This document shows, one piece after another, positions 9,527 to 16,303 of a DNA stretch of 27,124 nucleotides. The notes beneath the pieces are model-generated. The model worked only from the letters and a program-made list of their open reading frames with translations. It was not told the origin of the DNA and ran no database searches. The DNA is from Candidatus Aenigmatarchaeota archaeon (lineage in GTDB: Archaea > Aenigmatarchaeota > Aenigmatarchaeia > QMZP01 > JAFGSV01). The position numbers were made by a program, and so were the translations under genes. The stretch is taken from positions 715,202 to 742,325 of the forward strand of contig CP070804.1 of the NCBI GenBank assembly GCA_020343635.1, in the 5' to 3' direction. Position 1 is the stretch's first letter; each line of letters begins with the position of its first letter.

Positions 9527-10105
9527 TTAAATTTCCTCAATGTCCACCCATGCCCCCGCATCATCAAAATACCTTCTGAGTACTACGCGCTCGCCCGGGT
9601 TTACGCACAGTATTTCATCGGGCTTCTTGCTCGGAGCCAGGTGAGGGATATTGAACCAGACGGGTGCACGTTTCCCCACGTAGAACACGAGGACTGTGGG
9701 TTTTTCCAATTCCCACGCGTGTGACATAACATCACTGATTTGACTGGCTTCAAAAGATCCATATTCAAGTTGACTCCTAAGCATGTTATTTACATCTGAC
9801 CTAACTTCAGCTTTATCATAATGTTCCCTTGTGCATGGCGCAGGATAGCAGTCTATCGAGAACAGTGGCACAAAGCAGGTCCTGGTAACATAACCACTCG
9901 GCAAGGACATGGTGAACCTCTTCGAGCTTTCGCCGCCGAGATTATAGACACTGTCAACGGCATCTTCAAAGGACTGCATGACCCTCAGGAATTCGGCCTC
10001 CCGCTGAAGCTGCTGCATCTTTGTTATCTGGTCATAACCAAAAACAAGTATCGCGACAATCATTACTATCGCAACAATCATGCCGAAGACGAGACCGATG
10101 TTCAT
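9527..10105 (-). CDS. Small pilin-like membrane-anchored protein, 192 aa
   Basis: The N-terminal helix (NIGLVFGMIVAIVMIVAILV, then FGYDQ) is followed by a polar, coiled-coil-prone stretch (QLQREAEFLRVMQSFEDAV) and a compact ectodomain with four cysteines. A helix of this kind continuing into a coiled segment is typical of minor pilins and pseudopilins. There is no SD; a TATA-like box lies 23-31 nt upstream, so the mRNA may be leaderless from here. It lies between two other pilin-like genes in the same orientation. No named family recognised. Confidence 0.75.
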   Translation of the reverse strand: MNIGLVFGMIVAIVMIVAILVFGYDQITKMQQLQREAEFLRVMQSFEDAVDSVYNLGGESSKRFTMSLPSGYVTRTCFVPLFSIDCYPAPCTREHYDKAEVRSDVNNMLRSQLEYGSFEASQISDVMSHAWELEKPTVLVFYVGKRAPVWFNIPHLAPSKKPDEILCVNPGERVVLRRYFDDAGAWVDIEEI

Positions 10106-10127
10106 AAGTATGAATGAACACCGCGAG

Positions 10128-10136
10128 AATAAAAAT
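10128..10136 (-). promoter_or_regulatory. TATA-like box upstream of the 192-aa pilin-like gene
   Basis: On the minus strand this reads ATTTTTATT, 23-31 nt before ATG 10105. No Shine-Dalgarno is present at that start, so transcription probably begins at or very near the ATG. Confidence 0.4.
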
Positions 10137-10146
10137 GTCTAGCGCT

Positions 10147-10740
10147 TTATACGACTTCCACTATGAAGTCATACTGTCCATAGCTGCCTTTAAGACCGCT
10201 GCAGTCTGATGTCGGAGGATCGCTTAAACCGGGGTTGTCACAAACGTAAATTCTGAAGCCATGTGTGCCGGTAGGAACAGTAGACGGTATCTCCATCACA
10301 CCTGACATCAGGGATATTTGACCCCTCTCTTCTATCTTCGTAACTCCGGGAAACTGGAATTTTATTCCGGTTTGATCAGTAGGTGCCGGACTCGGAGTAT
10401 CTCCTGGGGTGACACAGTTCGTTGCTGCCATTTTCCCTACACATAATGTAAAGTATTCGCTGTCGTCAACAGCTGCAGTCTTCCTGATCCCAAGCTTGAA
10501 TCTCACCAGAGAGCCCGGCGCGAACGTCTGCTGGGTAGGTATGGTTGCAAGTACCGTGTCGCCGCCTTCGGCGAACTTGTTCATCATCTGCTCCTGTGCC
10601 TGTGCTGTCGCGTATTCGGATATCTCTGTTAGCTGCGGGAAGATGCTTCCAAGCCATCCGAACATGAATATCATGACGAGTGCAGAAATGACCATTACTA
10701 TCAGAAATCCGATGCTTACCTGGATGGCACCTTTCATCAT
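10147..10740 (-). CDS. Pilin-like protein, probable first gene of surface operon
   Basis: The start is ATG 10740 (or the adjacent ATG 10737); an upstream TTG at 10758 would put six polar residues before the signal and is unlikely. The N-terminus MMKGAIQVSIGFLIVMVISA resembles a class III prepilin (Lys-Gly, then a Gln-containing short segment and a hydrophobic helix). The ~160-residue ectodomain has four cysteines and Thr/Pro-rich linkers (TPGDTPSPAPTDQ). A strong TATA box lies 21-32 nt upstream and there is no SD, so this is the likely leaderless first gene of the surface cluster. It could be the major filament subunit; that is a guess from position and size. Confidence 0.78.
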   Translation of the reverse strand: MMKGAIQVSIGFLIVMVISALVMIFMFGWLGSIFPQLTEISEYATAQAQEQMMNKFAEGGDTVLATIPTQQTFAPGSLVRFKLGIRKTAAVDDSEYFTLCVGKMAATNCVTPGDTPSPAPTDQTGIKFQFPGVTKIEERGQISLMSGVMEIPSTVPTGTHGFRIYVCDNPGLSDPPTSDCSGLKGSYGQYDFIVEVV

Positions 10741-10760
10741 AATTAATAAATGGTCCAATC

Positions 10761-10772
10761 CCTTATAAAAAG
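10761..10772 (-). promoter_or_regulatory. TATA box for the pilin-like operon
   Basis: The minus strand reads CTTTTTATAAGG, 21-32 nt upstream of ATG 10740. The spacing fits an archaeal TATA box for a leaderless transcript and marks the probable start of the surface-protein operon. Confidence 0.6.
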
Positions 10773-10774
10773 CT

Positions 10775-11992
10775 TTAAGAGGCAGGCGCTATGAAATCCG
10801 CTAGGGTTTTTCTTCTGAGTATCACACTCTGCCTCTCGTAATCCGTAAGAGGCAGGCGCAGCCTTGTTTCAATGTCCTTGAGGGCTTCCTCCTTGGTCAC
10901 GAATTTGCTGCCCCCGCTGCGGAAGGCGTTGCGCACGTTCTCGAGCACCTGCCAGACACCAAGCGGGATGACGTAGCCCTCATGAACTTCCCTGAAAACC
11001 ACGACCCTGGCCTGCCTTCTGAGAGCTTTCAGACCTTCCGTGACAGCGAGCCGGCTGGCATAAAATCCGCCTCCCTGAAGGTCAGCGTACTTGGTCCGGC
11101 CGCGATAAGGCTCATATTCAGCCAGCACTTCCGTGTTCTTGGCGTTCATCGACCATGGCGTTCCGGGGGCCCACGCCTCGAAGTTCTCGAACTCCCATGC
11201 ACCAGGCATGAGGAGAACCTCGTAGTGATTATCCAGGTATTCGCTCGTGAACACCATATAATCATTTACACTGGGATAATCCTTTATCTCCTTTATTATC
11301 TCGTTGGCGACGAGGGTCTGGCTGGCTGTTATGCTCCATCTTGTCGGAACCAGTTTTCGCCTTTCAGGCATTCCGAGCGAACCTGAGCTGAGTATGGTGC
11401 TCACCTTGTAGACATCCTCACCTTTGCTGTAGAGCATGTAACCGGACTCTCTCGCGGTCAGTTCATCACTGACAGCCTTGTCTACGTGCCTGCTTATTCT
11501 GACGTTCCCGGCAATGTCCAGGGTCTTCAGATTCGCGCTCGGTCCCATGGGTTGGCTGACGTCCGAGAAGCTGACCCTGTAAACAGGTTTGCCTTTAAGG
11601 GTCATCTCGACGTCAGGCGCCTTCTTCGCCAGCGCAATCTCCTGCAACTGGTCCACGGTCCTGTTTCTCGCAAAGATATTGGTGGGCTCCTTTGTCCTCA
11701 GAATGGTCGAGCGCATCTCCACCAGATCCTGGTATGGGGTCCCGAACCACGTCGATGGCTTGTCTATGATATCGGTATGATCCGTTGTCATCGGGGCAAG
11801 AGGACCCGTGAAAACATCGGGATAACCGAACCTTCCTATGAACACGGAAGTCGAAGGACCAAAGAAGTCTTCCTTGAGGTTTTTCTGGATTTTCGGCCTG
11901 ACATTGAACCTGCTGAGCAGCGGGCATGTCCTGAGACCGCAGAGCATACGCGCCCCCTTGCATATTATGCATAATCTTGCCGTGGAAACCAT
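10775..11992 (-). CDS. nreA: DNA repair protein NreA
   Basis: NreA is an archaeal DNA-repair protein family (COG1602) associated with PCNA. The N-terminus has a zinc-binding cluster C-x2-C-x6-C-x4-C (CIICKGARMLCGLRTC), followed by the family's conserved core (FIGRFGYPDVFTGPL, STWFGTPY, RVSFSDVSQPMGPS, YGRTKYADLQGGGFYASRLA-like block). Length of 405 aa is normal. The C-terminus ends KTLADFIAPAS, which resembles a PCNA-interacting (PIP) box, although the usual Gln is Arg here. I chose ATG 11992 over GTG 12001 because GGTG sits 6 nt upstream. It lies 40 nt after the HhH-GPD glycosylase gene on the same strand, making a small repair pair. Confidence 0.9.
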   Translation of the reverse strand: MVSTARLCIICKGARMLCGLRTCPLLSRFNVRPKIQKNLKEDFFGPSTSVFIGRFGYPDVFTGPLAPMTTDHTDIIDKPSTWFGTPYQDLVEMRSTILRTKEPTNIFARNRTVDQLQEIALAKKAPDVEMTLKGKPVYRVSFSDVSQPMGPSANLKTLDIAGNVRISRHVDKAVSDELTARESGYMLYSKGEDVYKVSTILSSGSLGMPERRKLVPTRWSITASQTLVANEIIKEIKDYPSVNDYMVFTSEYLDNHYEVLLMPGAWEFENFEAWAPGTPWSMNAKNTEVLAEYEPYRGRTKYADLQGGGFYASRLAVTEGLKALRRQARVVVFREVHEGYVIPLGVWQVLENVRNAFRSGGSKFVTKEEALKDIETRLRLPLTDYERQSVILRRKTLADFIAPAS

Positions 11993-12032
11993 AGAAGACA
12001 CCTTAGAATAATTGTCGCAAGTAAATAAAACC

Positions 12033-12674
12033 TTAGATCTTCTTTGCGCAGATTTTATTCAGAGGACATTTCCTGCAAAAGGGTTTTGTCCTGCAGAAAT
12101 TCTTGGCAAGTTCTACTATCAGTGCGTGGAACTCTTTGTATAAATCGACATCCTCCGTTACTTCCGCCTCGAAGAAGCGCCTCCATTCTTCATACCCTTC
12201 ACACGCCCTGAAGCCCAAACGGACGAACGTCCTTTTGGTGTAGGCATCTATGACGAACACGCGCCTGCCTAATGCATACAGAAGCATGGAATCCGCGGTC
12301 TCGGGTCCGAGGCCGCTCAAGGAAAGGAGGTCTTGCCGGGTGACATCTTTGGCAAATTCGGCAAACCCACCGAAAGACATCACGAACATTGAGAAGTTTT
12401 TCAGACGCTGGGCCTTCTGCCTGTAGAAACCGCTGGGAACGACGGCTTCCTCGAGCTTCTTTATGTCTGCAACGGCAATCTTTTCAGGTGTTCTCATGCC
12501 GTTCTTATAGAGAAGTTCAAGCGCCTTCTCCACGTTCTTCCAGTTCGTGTTCTGCGTCAGGATAGCCCCCGCGCACACCTCGAATTCCCTTGGTCTGAAC
12601 TTATGCGACACCGGCCACCAGCACTGGTGACCGAAGTGGTTAAGCAGGATTTCGTATACGTTCATCACATTCAT
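12033..12674 (-). CDS. HhH-GPD base-excision glycosylase (COG2231/MagIII-like)
   Basis: This 213-aa protein belongs to the endonuclease III superfamily. It has the family segments GAILTQNTNWKNVEKAL, the helix-hairpin-helix LSGLGPETADSMLLYALG, the catalytic aspartate in VIDAYTKR, and a C-terminal 4Fe-4S site (C-x5-C-x2-C-x5-C, CRTKPFCRKCPLNKIC). The lysine of bifunctional EndoIII (GxGxKTA) is Glu here (GPETA), so a monofunctional glycosylase related to MagIII/COG2231 is more likely than a lyase; the substrate (for example alkylated purines) is inferred. A second in-frame ATG lies at 12665. It is divergent from the 353-aa gene and probably cotranscribed with nreA downstream. Confidence 0.82.
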   Translation of the reverse strand: MNVMNVYEILLNHFGHQCWWPVSHKFRPREFEVCAGAILTQNTNWKNVEKALELLYKNGMRTPEKIAVADIKKLEEAVVPSGFYRQKAQRLKNFSMFVMSFGGFAEFAKDVTRQDLLSLSGLGPETADSMLLYALGRRVFVIDAYTKRTFVRLGFRACEGYEEWRRFFEAEVTEDVDLYKEFHALIVELAKNFCRTKPFCRKCPLNKICAKKI

Positions 12675-12711
12675 GCTAAAACACTTTAACTTCCGTCATA
12701 AAAACTTATGT
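12675..12711. promoter_or_regulatory. 37-bp divergent promoter region
   Basis: Only 37 bp separate the ATG of the minus-strand glycosylase (12674) from the ATG of the plus-strand pilin-anchored gene (12712). The interval is AT-rich with overlapping TTTAA and TAAAAAC elements. Both genes must share promoter DNA, or their mRNAs must have almost no leader. Confidence 0.45.
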
Positions 12712-13773
12712 ATGAGGAAGGGTTTCCTGCACGTCGTAGAATCCGTCATAGTAATACTGCTCGTGTTCGTGGTACTATCGCAGTTCTACTCCATACCCAG
12801 ACCCCAGCATGCGTGGGCTGAAAACAAACTAAGGATAATGACGCATGACATGATTTACGTCCTGGAGGAGATGGATGTCGACTGGTTTGACGCGGATGAC
12901 ATAAACGACACGCTTTACGGTATACCCGAGACCATCGGATACTCTGTCAAGACAAAACAGGCCGTACCCCCTGTGATGAAGGTCGCCTGTGTATGCACGC
13001 CAAGTGATTACACTTTCATCAATAACAATGTGCTGACTGACATAACAATCAACAACATTCCAAGGGACTTCCAGGTGGACCAAACATATCCGCTGGACTT
13101 CGATCTTGACGGACCTCACCTCAGCGGATATGATGCACTGCTGTTCATGGGCTTCCCCACAATAAGCGCAGCAGAGGCACAGAACCTCAGCGACTACCTC
13201 AGCAGAGGCAGGGGCATCGTGGAGTATACAAATCTCACCCCGGCACAGGCGGATACTGTATGGCACCAGAATGTTTTCGGTTTCCGGTGGACAGCTTCAA
13301 GCAGGTCTTCGAGCCCTAATGCAGTGTTCCAGACGGCTGTGCCGCCATCAAGGATATATGACATAAAGAAGCTGTACAGCGTGGTGAACGGGGGCACGGT
13401 ATTTTCCAGTTTCGGAACTGAAAGGGTATATCCCCTGCCTCCAAACGAGGAGAGCAGGATAATTCTGAAGCAGACAAACACATACACAGGACCACCGAAT
13501 GACGGCCGTTCCATTCCTCTTGCTATCATAAACTGGGACGTCTACGGGAACGGCCGGGCTGCCTGGATGTCAGAGGCTGACCTGACGGATGATACATACG
13601 GCGACCTTCTTCAGACCCTTGTCATGTGGGCAACGGCAGAAAAGGAGCACGTGGTAAAGGAGGAACTGCTGTTCCAGAGCTCCACTGCCAGCTTCCGGAA
13701 GATCCTTAACCAGCCTGTAAACAGCATGTATGAGCCCATGCTGATTGAGCTGACCGTGGGCTACCATTTCTAA
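12712..13773 (+). CDS. Pilin-signal membrane protein with GATase-like region, 353 aa
   Basis: I start at ATG 12712 (MRKGFLHVVESVIVILLVFV) rather than 12673, because this places a class III-like signal (RKGF, Val-Glu, then a hydrophobic helix) at the N-terminus and avoids reading into the divergent promoter. After the ~28-residue anchor comes a soluble domain. Residues about 145-195 (SGYDALLFMGFPTISAAEA, then YLSRGRGIVEYTN) look like a class I glutamine amidotransferase/ThuA-type Rossmann segment: 'the gene product is or is not X' cannot be settled, as no catalytic Cys-His is evident. It is likely extracellular. It belongs functionally with the pilin-like set on the other strand, but that is inference. 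Confidence 0.72.
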   Translation: MRKGFLHVVESVIVILLVFVVLSQFYSIPRPQHAWAENKLRIMTHDMIYVLEEMDVDWFDADDINDTLYGIPETIGYSVKTKQAVPPVMKVACVCTPSDYTFINNNVLTDITINNIPRDFQVDQTYPLDFDLDGPHLSGYDALLFMGFPTISAAEAQNLSDYLSRGRGIVEYTNLTPAQADTVWHQNVFGFRWTASSRSSSPNAVFQTAVPPSRIYDIKKLYSVVNGGTVFSSFGTERVYPLPPNEESRIILKQTNTYTGPPNDGRSIPLAIINWDVYGNGRAAWMSEADLTDDTYGDLLQTLVMWATAEKEHVVKEELLFQSSTASFRKILNQPVNSMYEPMLIELTVGYHF

Positions 13774-13774
13774 A

Positions 13775-13784
13775 GCTTAAAAAC
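13775..13784 (+). promoter_or_regulatory. TATA box upstream of aIF1A
   Basis: GCTTAAAAAC lies 21-30 nt before ATG 13805 with no SD in the leader. This suggests a leaderless transcript for the aIF1A-KH pair. Confidence 0.5.
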
Positions 13785-13804
13785 TCTTTCTGCAGTATAA
13801 GGTT

Positions 13805-14089
13805 ATGGAAGAAGGCACCGTGAGAGTAAGGATGCCAAGGGGCGATGAGGTACTGGGAACCGTGACAGAGGTACTTGGAGGCAGCAGATTCAGGGTTGAA
13901 TGTGCCGACGGAAGGAAAAGGATGTGCAGGGTCCCCGGAAGGTCCAAAAGAAAGATGTACGTGAAGATCGGTGATGTCATACTTGTGAAGCCGTGGTCAA
14001 TCGAGGGAGATGAAAAAGGCGATATCGTATGGAGATACAAACCGGCGCAGGTCAGCTGGCTTACCAGGAACGGATTTCTTAATCAGTGA
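13805..14089 (+). CDS. eif1A: Translation initiation factor aIF1A
   Basis: The 94-aa protein is an S1/OB-fold initiation factor that binds the ribosomal A site and helps start-codon selection. Diagnostic segments are VRVRMPRGDEVLGTVTEVLG, RFRVECADGRKRMCRVPGR, and KIGDVILVKPW, followed by the basic/aromatic tail DIVWRYKPAQVSWL. Length is typical of archaeal aIF1A. A TATA box is positioned for a leaderless mRNA. The KH-domain gene follows within about 20 nt. In many archaea a Rio1 kinase gene sits between aIF1A and the KH gene; it is absent here. Confidence 0.95.
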   Translation: MEEGTVRVRMPRGDEVLGTVTEVLGGSRFRVECADGRKRMCRVPGRSKRKMYVKIGDVILVKPWSIEGDEKGDIVWRYKPAQVSWLTRNGFLNQ

Positions 14090-14107
14090 TTGACTGGATG
14101 TGTTTCT

Positions 14108-14596
14108 GTGATAGAAGAGTTAAGGATACCGGAAGACAGACTGCCTGTTCTGATAGGTAAGAAGGGCAGGACTAAAAAGGCCATAGAGGAGCTCACCGAA
14201 ACTTCTATAGAGGTTTCTGACTGGGTCAAAATAACTGGTGAGGATCCGCTGAAGCTGGTGAAGGCCAGGGACATGGTGAAGGCCATAGGCAGGGGTTTTA
14301 GTCCCGAAGAAGCCGAAAGGCTCATTGAGCATGACTGCAATCTGCATGTCATTTCACTTAACGGAGAAACCTACAAGAAAAGGACCAGACTGCTTGGCAG
14401 AGTCATAGGAAACAAGGGAAGGTCCAAGAGAATAATTGAGAATGAGACTGGCGCTTCCATAGCCATTAAGGGAAAGACGGTTTCGATAATAGGCACACCC
14501 GGAGAGACCGCCCCCGCAGAAGAAGCCCTGCTTGATCTTCTGGCAGGAAAGACTCACGCTTATGCATACAAAGACATGAACAAACACAAGAAGTAG
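14108..14596 (+). CDS. KH-domain rRNA-processing protein (Dim2/Pno1-like)
   Basis: Two KH-type modules are visible, each with a GxxG loop: VLIGKKGRTKKAIEE near the N-terminus and RVIGNKGRSKRIIENETGAS near residue 100. The linker AIGRGFSPEEAERLI is the signature of archaeal Dim2/Krr1-like proteins that act in small-subunit maturation near the 16S 3' end. I chose GTG 14108 (IEELRIPEDRLPVLIG follows) because homologues begin near this point and GGATG lies upstream; TTG 14090, directly after the aIF1A stop, is the alternative. It is cotranscribed with aIF1A and sits before the topoisomerase VI genes, a conserved archaeal neighbourhood. Product confidence is high; start confidence is moderate. Confidence 0.9.
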   Translation: MIEELRIPEDRLPVLIGKKGRTKKAIEELTETSIEVSDWVKITGEDPLKLVKARDMVKAIGRGFSPEEAERLIEHDCNLHVISLNGETYKKRTRLLGRVIGNKGRSKRIIENETGASIAIKGKTVSIIGTPGETAPAEEALLDLLAGKTHAYAYKDMNKHKK

Positions 14597-14605
14597 ATTC
14601 CCTGA

Positions 14606-14618
14606 AATTTAAAAATTA
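14606..14618 (+). promoter_or_regulatory. TATA box for top6B-top6A
   Basis: AATTTAAAAATTA lies 21-33 nt upstream of ATG 14639. No clear SD follows, consistent with a leaderless transcript. Confidence 0.55.
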
Positions 14619-14638
14619 GAATAGACATATTGATTGCT

Positions 14639-16303
14639 ATGGGCATCGCCGAGGAAATGGGAAGTAAGCAGAGGGCAATATCAGTCTCACAATTCTTCGA
14701 AAAGAACAGGCACCTGCTGGGATATGACAACAAGGCCAAGGCCATGCTTATTATAGTAAAGGAGGCGGTTGACAACGGCCTTGATGCATGTGAAGAGGCC
14801 AGGATACTTCCTGAGATATTCGTCGGCATAAAGCAGCTGGAGGAGGAGAAGTTCGAGATAAAGATCCGGGACAACGGACCAGGCGTGGTTAAGGAACAGA
14901 TCCCGAAAATCTTCGGGAGACTTCTCTACGGAAGCAAGTTCCACAGGCTGCGCCAGACGAGAGGTCAGCAGGGTCTGGGAATATCGTGCGCCGTCCTCTA
15001 TTCACAGCTGACTACAGGTTCGCCTACGACTATAGTTTCTAGTACAGGTGACGGCAAGACACACAAGTACCAGATCAGGATAGACGTCGCAAAGAACAAG
15101 CCCATGATAGTCGAGACAAACGTCGAGGACAGTGAGGAGAGGTGGCACGGAACCGAAGTGACGTTCACATCTGAGGCGAACTACAGGGAAAACAAACAAT
15201 CCGTACTGGGATACCTGAAGCAGACAGCCATATCCAATCCCTACGCGGACATAGTCTTTGAGTCACCCAACGGCAGGGTGGAGTTCAAGCGCGGCCTTTA
15301 CAGGCTACCCCCTGAGCCCAAGGAAATAATGCCTCACATAGAAGGTGTTGAACTCGGTGTTCTTATGAGGATGCTGGGGGAAACCAAGGCAAGGACTGTT
15401 CAGACCTTTTTCACCACTGAATTCAGCAGACTCGGTAAACGGAGCGCCAACGACATCCTTCTGAAGGCAGGCATAACCAAGCAAGTCGACGGACGACCCA
15501 TTCCTGACGTCAGGCTGAGGCCTTCCAGGGTGACTGACGAACAGGCCAGGGACATAATACACGCCGTCAAGCACGTTAAACTGATAAGACCCCCGACTGA
15601 CTGCCTGTCGCCACTCGGAATGAATCTGATAAACTCGGGCCTTATGAAAGAACTCAATCCCGAATTCGTGGCTTCTGTTACCCGCCCAACAGCGGTCTAC
15701 AGGGGCTGGCCTTTCCAGATAGAGGTTGGCCTGGCATTTGGCGGTTCACTGCAGGCATTCAACCTTCTCAGGTTCGCAAACCGCGTGCCTCTGCTTTATC
15801 AGGGAGGTGTATGTGCAATAACCAAAGCGGTTGCCGAAACTGACTGGAGAAGGTACAGCATAGAAGTCAACAGGGGCAGCATAGAAGAGCCTCTCGTAAT
15901 CTTCGCGCACATGGCGTCCGTCTGGGTGCCGTTCACATCCGAGTCCAAGGAGGCCATAGCCAATTACGACGTCATAATCAAGGAGATAAAGCTGGCACTG
16001 CAGGAATGTGCAAGAAAGCTGTCTGTGTGGCTCTCGGGTAAAAGGAAGAGGGCCATGCTTTCCAAGAAGAAGTCCATATTCGAGCTTTATGCAGGGGAGA
16101 CAGCACATGCCCTAAGCACAATGACGGAGTATCCGAAAGAGGAGATAAAGCAGAAAATGCTTCAGATAATAAATGAAAAATGGGAGGAATTGAATGGAGG
16201 AGAAACCATCGAGGAAGTCGAGGGAGAAGATCAGGACTCTGGGGAAGGAAGTGGTGAGTCAGATTCAGAGGAAGGAGAACCCGAGTATAGCTCTGCCGGT
16301 TAG
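14639..16303 (+). CDS. top6B: DNA topoisomerase VI subunit B
   Basis: This is the ATPase subunit of type IIB topoisomerase VI, which passes one duplex through another (with subunit A). GHKL ATPase motifs are clear: EAVDNGLDAC (N box), IRDNGPGV (G1), and YGSKFHRLRQTRGQQGLGIS (ATP lid). The transducer domain follows, with VTRPTAVYRGWPFQIEVGLA and the basic switch region SGKRKRAMLSKKKS. Length is 554 aa from ATG 14639; an upstream TTG adds three residues only. The final ~40 residues are an acidic Gly/Ser/Glu tail (EGEDQDSGEGSGESDSEEGE) encoded in the 110-nt overlap with top6A. That tail is probably disordered. Confidence 0.96.
   Translation: MGIAEEMGSKQRAISVSQFFEKNRHLLGYDNKAKAMLIIVKEAVDNGLDACEEARILPEIFVGIKQLEEEKFEIKIRDNGPGVVKEQIPKIFGRLLYGSKFHRLRQTRGQQGLGISCAVLYSQLTTGSPTTIVSSTGDGKTHKYQIRIDVAKNKPMIVETNVEDSEERWHGTEVTFTSEANYRENKQSVLGYLKQTAISNPYADIVFESPNGRVEFKRGLYRLPPEPKEIMPHIEGVELGVLMRMLGETKARTVQTFFTTEFSRLGKRSANDILLKAGITKQVDGRPIPDVRLRPSRVTDEQARDIIHAVKHVKLIRPPTDCLSPLGMNLINSGLMKELNPEFVASVTRPTAVYRGWPFQIEVGLAFGGSLQAFNLLRFANRVPLLYQGGVCAITKAVAETDWRRYSIEVNRGSIEEPLVIFAHMASVWVPFTSESKEAIANYDVIIKEIKLALQECARKLSVWLSGKRKRAMLSKKKSIFELYAGETAHALSTMTEYPKEEIKQKMLQIINEKWEELNGGETIEEVEGEDQDSGEGSGESDSEEGEPEYSSAG

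Noticed and set aside
10797..10858. Twice-occurring GAGGCAGGCGC word at the 3' end of nreA
   Set aside because: Two short copies within coding sequence (10790 and 10848 regions), without further copies or symmetry, are most simply chance and shared codons.
12673..12711. Thirteen extra residues at the N-terminus of the 353-aa pilin-anchored protein
   Set aside because: They would lie in the divergent promoter and place a basic segment before the RKGF signal. ATG 12712 gives the expected prepilin-like start.
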